From Flavobacterium psychrophilum (GTDB lineage: Bacteria; Bacteroidota; Bacteroidia; Flavobacteriales; Flavobacteriaceae): a DNA stretch of 5,946 nucleotides. The first letter of the stretch is position 1, and every line of letters starts with the position of its first letter. A program made the translations under genes and the position numbers. The notes under the pieces are model-generated. The model had not been told where the DNA came from, made no database searches, and was given only the letters and a program-made list of their open reading frames with translations. Positions 1 to 5,946 of the stretch are shown here, one piece after another. The stretch covers positions 1 to 5,946 of the forward strand of contig CAMCBB010000099.1 in the NCBI GenBank assembly GCA_945872875.1, read 5' to 3'.

Positions 1-992
1 CCGGCTTTCCAATATCTAAAAGAAGTATAATCGGGTAGCGTAAATTGTTGGGAAACCATAATTTGATCAAAGATATCTCCAGCATCTCTATAAAATAATG
101 AAGCATTTCCTTCTTTTGCCATTTGCTCAAATGGATTGTAAATATCTCCTGGACCCGATAATTCGGCTTTCTTGAGTTTGGCGCCCAAAGCTACCTTTAC
201 GCTTCGATTATATGCGCCATCGTTCAAATCTCCCATAGTAATAATTTTAGCATTGGGATTTATTTTCACTAATGAGTCAATGATTTTTCTGTTTAAAGCG
301 CCCCCTGCTTCTCTAAAAGGAGAGCTTTTCTTTTCTCCGCCAGAACGAGACGGCCAGTGGTTTACAATTACATTTACTTCTTCCCCGTCTAAATATCCGG
401 TAACCAATAATTGATCTCTAGTATATACTCTTTCGGAGTTAAGTTCTATTTCCGATTTATCATCAGATGCGTCATCAACTTCATTTTTCTTTTTGGCTGA
501 AAGATCTAATTGTTTTTTATAAATGATCAAAGGGATATTAATTGCACTAGTTACTTTAAAATGTTTCTTTTGATACAACAACGCCACATCAATTCCTCTT
601 TTATCTGGTGAATCAAAATGTACAATTCCATAATCAGAACGCAGTAAATTGGGTTGTTTTACTAAGTCTTCAAGTACTCCACGATTTTCTATTTCAGACC
701 CTCCAATTAGAGTTGGAGAATTTGGATTTTTCTTTTCCTGTATAGAACCCGTGCCTATTTCTGATAGCACTCGGGCTAAATTTTCTAATTTTTGTTTGTA
801 TTTTTTGTAGGTCCAATTTTGAGCCCCATTAGGCAGCCATTCTTCATCAATATTTGGATTGTCTATGGTGTCAAACAAATTTTCAAAATTATAAAAAGCA
901 ACTGTATGAACATTATAACTTTTTGCTTGAGCATTGACTCTTTGTATTGCTACTAAAGCTAGCGCAATTACTATAAAGGTTTTTAATTTCAT
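1..992 (-). CDS. Secreted endonuclease/exonuclease/phosphatase (EEP) family protein, C-terminus cut by window edge
   Basis: The reading frame starts at the ATG at 992-990 and stays open for 330 codons to the left edge, so the 3' end is missing. Residues 1-21 form a Sec signal peptide (KLK, hydrophobic core, VNA|Q cleavage), so the enzyme is exported. EEP-fold motifs appear in order: YNFENLFD (34-41, the N-terminal Asn), SEIENR (99-104, metal-binding Glu), KRGIDVALLY (131-140), NHWPSR with catalytic-type His212 (211-216), GDLND (254-258, the Asp/Asn pair) and FDQIMVS (308-314, Asp309). The last expected motif, a C-terminal SDH-type His, would lie outside the window. The family hydrolyses phosphodiester or phosphomonoester bonds using a divalent metal. 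The close match to the Bacteroidota 'endonuclease' subgroup favours nucleic acid as substrate, but a phosphatase or another phosphoesterase remains possible. A Lys/Asp-rich insert lies at about 167-182. The gene diverges from the receptor operon and probably shares its control region. Confidence 0.93.
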   Translation of the reverse strand, partial: MKLKTFIVIALALVAIQRVNAQAKSYNVHTVAFYNFENLFDTIDNPNIDEEWLPNGAQNWTYKKYKQKLENLARVLSEIGTGSIQEKKNPNSPTLIGGSEIENRGVLEDLVKQPNLLRSDYGIVHFDSPDKRGIDVALLYQKKHFKVTSAINIPLIIYKKQLDLSAKKKNEVDDASDDKSEIELNSERVYTRDQLLVTGYLDGEEVNVIVNHWPSRSGGEKKSSPFREAGGALNRKIIDSLVKINPNAKIITMGDLNDGAYNRSVKVALGAKLKKAELSGPGDIYNPFEQMAKEGNASLFYRDAGDIFDQIMVSQQFTLPDYTSFRYWKA

Positions 993-1036
993 AAATTGTT
1001 TATTAATTTAAGGTCAAGTTATTATAAACTTTGCAC

Positions 1037-1044
1037 CAAAAGTA
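1037..1044 (-). promoter_or_regulatory. Candidate Bacteroidota -7 promoter box for the EEP gene
   Basis: Read on the minus strand this is TACTTTTG, an exact fit to the Bacteroidota -7 consensus TAnnTTTG. Transcription would begin around 1030, giving a leader of roughly 40 nt before the ATG at 992. No TTG of the -33 type is found at the usual spacing, which lowers confidence. The box is a near copy, in inverted orientation, of the one at 1065-1072. Confidence 0.45.
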
Positions 1045-1060
1045 CTATTTTTATTAAAAT

Positions 1061-1070
1061 AATGTACATT
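1061..1070. promoter_or_regulatory. 10-bp perfect palindrome in the divergent control region, possible operator
   Basis: AATGTACATT equals its own reverse complement and overlaps the first six bases of the plus-strand -7 box. A second GTAC core (1042-1045) sits in the minus-strand -7 box. The two cores are centred 22 bp apart, close to two helical turns, which would suit a dimeric regulator touching both promoters. In AT-rich DNA a 10-bp palindrome can arise by chance, so the operator role is inference only. Confidence 0.3.
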
Positions 1071-1072
1071 TG
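1065..1072 (+). promoter_or_regulatory. Candidate Bacteroidota -7 promoter box for the receptor operon
   Basis: TACATTTG fits the TAnnTTTG consensus exactly. Transcription would begin near 1078, giving a leader of about 50 nt before the ATG at 1132. The expected -33 TTG is not seen at normal spacing; the nearest TTTG upstream (1030-1033) is about 31 nt away, which is too far. The box overlaps the perfect palindrome at 1061-1070, so a bound regulator there could block it. Confidence 0.45.
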
Positions 1073-1131
1073 TAGGCTGTTTAGTTTTTATTAAGACTTC
1101 AGTTGTAAGAATAATTAATTTAAATCAATTT

Positions 1132-3966
1132 ATGAAAAAACTTGTCATTAGTTTGTTATTTGTGATGCAAGTGTGTTTCGTTTTTGCCCAATCTGGAACT
1201 GGTTTTTCTGGAAAAGTAGTAGATTCAAAAACACAAAAGGCGTTACAAAATGTTGTGGCTACGGTGCTAAATAGTAATTTAACACAAGTTACTGACTCTG
1301 AAGGTAAATTTATTTTTAAGAATGTTGCTGTAGGAAGCCAATTATTAAACATTAAGAGTGCTGGATTCAAAGATGTTTTATTAGCCGTTGAAGTGGCAAA
1401 TGGTAAAATTTTAGATTTAGGCGTTGTCTCTATAGAAGAAGACATTACTCAAGAGCAACAACTTAGTTTAATTACCATTACCGATAATGATCTTGGTGAT
1501 GATAATAGTGGTTCTGAAAGTACTTCGGGATTATTACAAGCCTCAAGAGATGTTTTTCAGCAAGCTGCAGCATTTAACTGGGGACAAGCTCGTTTTAGAA
1601 TTCGTGGTTTAGATAATGAATACGGAACTACGATGATAAATGGAATTTCAATGAATAAAATTTATGATGGTAGACCACAATGGGGAAACTGGGGCGGATT
1701 AAATGATGCAACCAGAAACCAAGAGTTTACAATGGGTTCTGGACCTTCAGACTATACATTTGGAGGAATTCTTGGAACACAAGAAATAAATACAAGAGCA
1801 TCTATTTTTAGAAAAGGTTCGCGAGTTTCTTTTTCAGGTACCAACACTAATTACAATTGGAGAACAATGGGGACTTATGTTTCTGGAATGAACTCTAAAG
1901 GATGGGCGTTTGTGGTTTCTGGATCTAGAAGATGGGCAGAAGAAGCTTATTTTGAAGGAACCGACAATAGTGCAAATTCATTATTTGCTAGTATTGAGAA
2001 AAAATTTAACGAAAAACATTCCTTAAATTTCACTGCTATTTATGCTCAAAATTATAGAGGGAAAAATTCTCCAAATACTAAAGAAGTATCAGATATTGCT
2101 GGAGTAAAATACAACTCTTACTGGGGGTATCAAGATGGCGAACAAAGAAACTCAAGAATTAAAAACCTTAATGAGCCTATTTATATGTTGAGCCATTATT
2201 GGAAAATTAGTCCGAAAACAAACTTAAACACCAATATTGCATACCAAGTAGGTTCAATTGGAAATAGTCGAATTGATTTTCAAGGACAAGATAATCCAGA
2301 CCCAACCTATTATAGAAGTATGCCAAGTTATTATACAACTCAATTTGATGATAATGGAAATTACATAGGTAATAGTGCTATTAACTTATTAGAAGCATCT
2401 CAGGCAAAATTTCTTACAAACAGACAGTTAAACTGGAATGAACTTTATGACATTAATAGGAATAGTACTGCTGGAAATAGTTATTATGTGCTTTACGAAG
2501 ATAGAACAGATGATAAACTTATTAGCGCTAACTCGGTATTGTCCTCACAATTAGCAGATAACATTTTAGTAAATGCTAGTATAAATCTAAAAAAACTAGA
2601 CTCTCATAATTTTCAAAATTTACTTGATTTAATGGGCGGTAAATATTTTAATGATTTTGATAATTTTGGAAGTAATTCTTCACAACAACAATCTGATTTA
2701 AACAATCCATACCGAACTGTTGTAGAAGGAGATAAATATGGCTACCATTATAAATTAGCGGCAACCACATTTGATGCTTTTACCCAATTTAAGTTTACTT
2801 ATAAAAAAGTTGATTTTTATCTTGCTCAAAGCTATTCTCGTTCAGAATATCAAAGAGATGGATTATTTAAAAATGGATATTATCCAACTAATTCTTTTGG
2901 GAAAAGTAAAAAAGTTGAGTTTGATAACTTCGGATTTAAAGGTGGGCTAACCTATAAAATCACTGGAAGACAATTTTTAGATTTTAATGGTTATTATGCT
3001 ACTAAAGCGCCAAACATGAGAAATACTTTTCCTAATGCAAGAATAAACAATAATGTTTTTCCTAATTTGAAAAGTGAAACCATTTCAAGTATTGATGCAA
3101 GTTACATTATTAAAATGCCAAGTTTAAAAGCTAGAATTACTGGGTTTTATTCATACATATCTGGATCAACAGAAACTTCATTCTTCTTTGCTGACGCTAT
3201 TGATGACGGAGATGCTTCTAATGGAGAAAGTTCTTTTGTGGCAGAAACTATTAATGGTTTAAACAAAAAAAATATTGGATTAGAGGTTGGATTAGAATAT
3301 CAAGTTACTAAAACATTGAAAGCAACATTTGCTGGTTCTTATGGAGAATATACCTATGATAGTAATCCAACTGTTCAATTAAACATTGATAGTCAAGCAA
3401 GCGCAACGAACACATTTCCAGTAAGAGATTATGGTGTTGCTACTTTAAAAAATTACAAACAACCAGGAATGCCTCAAACTGCGGCTTCTGTTGGTTTGGA
3501 ATATAGGGATCCTAAGTTTTGGTGGGTTGGAGCGAATGCAAACTATTTAGGAAATAGCTACATTGATGTTGCGCCAATATTAAGAACCGAATCGTTTTTA
3601 GTTGATCAAACTTTTGGAAATTCATCTACACCTTTTTATGAAGCAACTCAAGAAAGAGTAGATCAATTATTAAAACAAGAAAAATTTGATCCATTTACAT
3701 TAATTAATATTACTGGAGGAAAATCTTGGAAAGTAGGAAATCAAACATTTGGATTCTTTGCTACCATTAATAATGTTTTTGATGTAACATACAAAACAGG
3801 AGGGTTTGAACAAGCAAGAAATTCTAGTTTCCGTCAATTAAATCAAGATTCTGGTCATATTGATCCTTCAACAAATCAATATGTATCACATACTCCTTCA
3901 TTTGGTCCTAAATATTTTTATGGATTTGGAAGAACTTATTTCTTAAACTTATACATTAACTTTTAA
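1132..3966 (+). CDS. TonB-dependent outer-membrane receptor with N-terminal carboxypeptidase-regulatory-like domain
   Basis: This outer-membrane transporter is expected to import a ligand using TonB/proton-motive energy. Residues 1-19 are a Sec signal peptide cleaved at VFA|Q. Residues about 24-102 form a CarboxypepD_reg-like beta-sandwich (GKVVDSKTQKAL, then TDSEGKF), typical of Bacteroidota receptors. A TonB-box-like LITITD (113-118) and an Asp/Ser/Gly-rich linker (118-133) precede the plug, which carries RFRIRGL (154-160) and TTMINGISMN (166-175). The beta-barrel fills the rest, with the hallmark INNVFD at 879-884 and a final strand ending in Phe (FLNLYINF). The 944-residue length is normal for the family. 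The start is preceded by AT-rich sequence without a Shine-Dalgarno. The frame is intact. The barrel and plug do not look like a typical SusC, and neither downstream lipoprotein looks like SusD. The substrate cannot be read from the sequence; a nucleic-acid or phosphoester breakdown product is inferred from the neighbouring EEP gene. Confidence 0.95.
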   Translation: MKKLVISLLFVMQVCFVFAQSGTGFSGKVVDSKTQKALQNVVATVLNSNLTQVTDSEGKFIFKNVAVGSQLLNIKSAGFKDVLLAVEVANGKILDLGVVSIEEDITQEQQLSLITITDNDLGDDNSGSESTSGLLQASRDVFQQAAAFNWGQARFRIRGLDNEYGTTMINGISMNKIYDGRPQWGNWGGLNDATRNQEFTMGSGPSDYTFGGILGTQEINTRASIFRKGSRVSFSGTNTNYNWRTMGTYVSGMNSKGWAFVVSGSRRWAEEAYFEGTDNSANSLFASIEKKFNEKHSLNFTAIYAQNYRGKNSPNTKEVSDIAGVKYNSYWGYQDGEQRNSRIKNLNEPIYMLSHYWKISPKTNLNTNIAYQVGSIGNSRIDFQGQDNPDPTYYRSMPSYYTTQFDDNGNYIGNSAINLLEASQAKFLTNRQLNWNELYDINRNSTAGNSYYVLYEDRTDDKLISANSVLSSQLADNILVNASINLKKLDSHNFQNLLDLMGGKYFNDFDNFGSNSSQQQSDLNNPYRTVVEGDKYGYHYKLAATTFDAFTQFKFTYKKVDFYLAQSYSRSEYQRDGLFKNGYYPTNSFGKSKKVEFDNFGFKGGLTYKITGRQFLDFNGYYATKAPNMRNTFPNARINNNVFPNLKSETISSIDASYIIKMPSLKARITGFYSYISGSTETSFFFADAIDDGDASNGESSFVAETINGLNKKNIGLEVGLEYQVTKTLKATFAGSYGEYTYDSNPTVQLNIDSQASATNTFPVRDYGVATLKNYKQPGMPQTAASVGLEYRDPKFWWVGANANYLGNSYIDVAPILRTESFLVDQTFGNSSTPFYEATQERVDQLLKQEKFDPFTLINITGGKSWKVGNQTFGFFATINNVFDVTYKTGGFEQARNSSFRQLNQDSGHIDPSTNQYVSHTPSFGPKYFYGFGRTYFLNLYINF

Positions 3967-3977
3967 TTATTTTAAAA

Positions 3978-4592
3978 ATGAAAAATATAGCATTATATAA
4001 GTTTTTGGTTATTGCTGGATTAACAATTTTATCGAGTTGTTCAAGTGATAACGATGTAGAAAACGCTAAAGTAAAAACTACATTATTTAAAGAGAACTTT
4101 ACAGATAATACAGATGGAACTTCCTTAAATACTACTGGCTGGACTAACTATGCTCAAGTAGGTACTAAAAAATTTACTGAAGAGATTTACTCTGGTAATG
4201 GATATGCAGAATTCACTTCTTATCAATCTGGGCAAGCTTCAAATATTGCTTGGTTAATTTCTCCAGGATTTGACATGAATAAGCAAGATGGAGAAAAATT
4301 AGTTTTTCAGGCTGCACATGCCTATTTAACTACAACAGAAAATTCTTTAGAATTAATGGTTTCTACAGATTATGATGGAAACATTGCCAACTTTAATCAA
4401 TCTAATTGGTTGAGTTTACCAATAACTAAACCAACCCCAAGCAACGATTTTTACGAATATGTAAATTCTGGCGAAGTTGATTTGTCTAATTTTAATGGAA
4501 CTTTATACTTTGCCTTTAAAGTAAAAGGTTCTGGTACAAATACCTCTCAAGACGCAACCTATCAAATAGATAACATAAGACTTTATTACTAA
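3978..4592 (+). CDS. Small surface lipoprotein with one choice-of-anchor-J-like beta domain
   Basis: An N-terminal lipoprotein signal ends in ILSSC, making Cys21 the lipidated residue. The following SSDNDVE is acidic, similar to the Bacteroidota lipoprotein export signal, so surface display on the outer membrane is likely. The rest (about 36-204) is one all-beta jelly-roll-like domain of the choice-of-anchor J/DUF5017 type: ENFTDN at the start (39-44), WLISPGFDM (92-100), LELMVSTDYDG (124-134), GTLYFAFKVKGSG (174-186) and a closing YQIDNIRL (195-202). No enzyme motif is visible. A ligand-binding or receptor-accessory role is inferred. The gene begins 11 nt after the receptor stop and ends 4 nt before the next start, so it belongs to the same operon. 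Its domain resembles the C-terminal domain of the next protein. Family assignment rests on motif appearance, not on a profile search. Confidence 0.8.
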   Translation: MKNIALYKFLVIAGLTILSSCSSDNDVENAKVKTTLFKENFTDNTDGTSLNTTGWTNYAQVGTKKFTEEIYSGNGYAEFTSYQSGQASNIAWLISPGFDMNKQDGEKLVFQAAHAYLTTTENSLELMVSTDYDGNIANFNQSNWLSLPITKPTPSNDFYEYVNSGEVDLSNFNGTLYFAFKVKGSGTNTSQDATYQIDNIRLYY

Positions 4593-4596
4593 AATT

Positions 4597-5934
4597 ATGA
4601 AAAAGATACTTTCAACATTAGCCATCGCTGCACTTGTATTTAATTTTACAAGTTGCGTTGTAGATGACACAAAAATGGACAATAACGGAACGGGAATTGT
4701 AACTTACGAATTAACTGCAACCAAAACTGTTCAGAATATTAAAGCCTTTAACAATACTTCAGCTCCTTTGCAATATACGGCAGATGATATTATAGAAGCT
4801 TATGTAACCTCTTCGGATGAAACAGGTACTTTTTACAATACTATTTGTATGCAAGATATTGCTGTAAATACTGCTCAACCTATTGGGCTAAGTGTTAGCG
4901 CAAATTTTTCCTCGTTTGGTAAAGGTTTTTCACCTGGAAGAAAAGTATTTATTAAACTTAAAGGTTTATACACTGCGGTTGTTGATGGTTCCTTAAAAAT
5001 TGGAACTTTATATAATGGCGCAATTGGAAGAATTTCTGAAAACGAGTGGCAAAAATATTTATTTCCATCATCAGTACTAGTTCCAGAAACCAGTTTAGTT
5101 CGATTAATTTCTTTATCCACTGCTGCAACTGATACTAATTTAAACACTTTAGTTGAAATTGATAATGTGCAATTTGCAGACGGATCATTAGCTAGAACCT
5201 ATTTTGATGTAGATTCTGGAGGTAGCGCCACAAATCATAATATTGTTGATGTTGCTGGTGGTACTACAAGATATTTCCGAGTTAGTCAATATGCTATGTT
5301 TGCTTACCAAAATGTTCCATCTGGAAGAGGTAAAATAAGAGGTATTATGACAAAATATGGTGCAGATTATCAATTTATTGTAAGACATCAAAATGATGTT
5401 AAATTAACGAATCCAAGAACCTATAATTTTGCAAATAGTTTATCAGAAAATTTTGAAAGTGCTGTGGTTAATCAAAAAGGATTTCCAAACTATCTAAATT
5501 TTGCAACATCAGGAACAAAAGATTGGATAGTAAAATCGGTAAACAGTACTAAATGCATTCAAATGTCTGCTTATGGTGGTGACCTTGAAAGCAACAAATC
5601 TTACTTTATTGTTCCAGTAAACTTTACTGCTGCTAATACATTGTCATTTCAAGTTGATGCCGATTTCTTCAGTTCTGCTTTTGGATTAAAAGTTTATAGA
5701 ACTATGAATTATGTGCCTGGCGAAAAACTATCTAATGCTACATTGTATGATATTTCATCTAGTTTTAATTTCCCTACGGCTACTACTTCCTCATTTACCT
5801 CGGCTGGAACTTATACTATTCCAACAACAATTCAAGGAAATGGGTATTTTGTTTTTGAATATACAGGAAGTAATATCCCTGGATCAAGTTTACAAACAAC
5901 AAATTGTAATATAGATAACATTACTATTAATTAG
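4597..5934 (+). CDS. DUF5689-like lipoprotein with C-terminal choice-of-anchor-J-like domain
   Basis: The lipoprotein signal ends in FTSC (Cys20), followed by VVDD, again acidic and compatible with surface export. Residues about 35-270 resemble DUF5689 and appear to hold two OB-fold-like units. The first runs from DIIEAYVTSSD and FYNTICMQD (64-87) to GRKVFIKLKGL (114-124). The second includes TLVEIDNVQF (184-193), RVSQYAMFAYQNVPSGRGKI (228-247) and IVRHQNDVKL (261-270). Residues about 281-445 form a beta domain beginning SENFES and ending NCNIDNITIN. The OB-like layout suggests polymer or nucleic-acid binding, but DUF5689 has no established activity and no catalytic residues are evident. The start lies 4 nt after the previous stop (TAA-aatt-ATG), suggesting reinitiation or coupling. 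The protein ends complete at 445 residues. No T9SS C-terminal sorting domain is apparent, consistent with lipid anchoring. The role as binding partner of the upstream receptor is inferred from the operon. Confidence 0.85.
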   Translation: MKKILSTLAIAALVFNFTSCVVDDTKMDNNGTGIVTYELTATKTVQNIKAFNNTSAPLQYTADDIIEAYVTSSDETGTFYNTICMQDIAVNTAQPIGLSVSANFSSFGKGFSPGRKVFIKLKGLYTAVVDGSLKIGTLYNGAIGRISENEWQKYLFPSSVLVPETSLVRLISLSTAATDTNLNTLVEIDNVQFADGSLARTYFDVDSGGSATNHNIVDVAGGTTRYFRVSQYAMFAYQNVPSGRGKIRGIMTKYGADYQFIVRHQNDVKLTNPRTYNFANSLSENFESAVVNQKGFPNYLNFATSGTKDWIVKSVNSTKCIQMSAYGGDLESNKSYFIVPVNFTAANTLSFQVDADFFSSAFGLKVYRTMNYVPGEKLSNATLYDISSSFNFPTATTSSFTSAGTYTIPTTIQGNGYFVFEYTGSNIPGSSLQTTNCNIDNITIN

Positions 5935-5946
5935 TAAAATATCAAT

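Noticed and set aside
172..414. Open plus-strand frame of 80 codons
   Set aside because: It lies wholly inside the EEP gene on the opposite strand, whose catalytic motifs fall across this stretch; its own translation shows no domain or convincing signal.
1051..1062. TTATT-AA-AATAA dyad between the divergent promoters, considered as a hairpin or operator
   Set aside because: The arms are only five A/T bases with a 2-nt loop, too weak to form a stable hairpin and expected by chance in such AT-rich DNA.
1125..1445. Open minus-strand frame of 106 codons, possible antisense gene at the receptor start
   Set aside because: It is the reverse of the receptor's signal peptide and CarboxypepD_reg-like domain. 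The translation is Thr/Ser/Asn-rich low complexity, with no promoter box or family resemblance.
1132..3966. Receptor considered as a typical SusC glycan importer
   Set aside because: The plug and barrel motifs fit general TonB-dependent receptors; there is no SusD-like neighbour or glycoside hydrolase in the window.
3967..3977. Possible terminator or promoter between receptor and first lipoprotein
   Set aside because: The gap is 11 nt of A/T with no dyad, so read-through within one operon is more likely.
4875..5391. Two open minus-strand frames within the DUF5689-like gene
   Set aside because: Both are antisense shadows of a clearly coding frame and show no recognisable domain.
5711..5914. 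Open plus-strand frame of 67 codons with a Leu-rich, membrane-like translation
   Set aside because: It is an alternative frame of the C-terminal beta domain; the Leu richness comes from reading the Thr/Ser-rich gene out of frame.
5935..5946. Possible terminator after the last gene
   Set aside because: Only 12 nt remain before the window ends, and no hairpin is visible; the operon may continue beyond the edge.

Overview
The window looks like chromosomal DNA of a Bacteroidota member, most likely Flavobacteriaceae. The evidence is AT-rich DNA with AT-biased codons, no Shine-Dalgarno sequences before the starts, a TonB-dependent receptor carrying an N-terminal carboxypeptidase-regulatory-like domain, lipoproteins with acidic residues just after the lipidated cysteine, and TAnnTTTG-type promoter boxes. 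Placement below family level is not possible from the sequence alone.

Layout: positions 1-992 (minus strand) hold most of a secreted endonuclease/exonuclease/phosphatase (EEP) family protein whose C-terminus lies beyond the left edge. A 139-bp divergent intergenic region follows (993-1131), with two back-to-back candidate promoters whose -7 boxes are near-identical inverted copies. On the plus strand comes a tight three-gene cluster: a 944-residue TonB-dependent outer-membrane receptor (1132-3966), a 204-residue lipoprotein made of one choice-of-anchor-J-like beta domain (3978-4592), and a 445-residue DUF5689-like lipoprotein that ends in a second, related beta domain (4597-5934). Gaps of 11 and 4 nt indicate one operon. 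Coding density is very high. No RNA gene, mobile element, CRISPR array or terminator is visible.

Working model (inference): the three plus-strand products form a surface complex in which the lipoproteins bind a polymer or its fragments and the receptor imports the products. The divergently transcribed EEP enzyme would cut the polymer or remove phosphate from it. The EEP motifs and the OB-fold-like look of the DUF5689 region make nucleic acid or another phosphoester the best-guess substrate, so the locus may be an extracellular-DNA/phosphate scavenging counterpart of a SusCD system, with beta-sandwich lipoproteins in the place of SusD. Each individual family is known; the substrate and the cooperation between the genes are not shown by the sequence.
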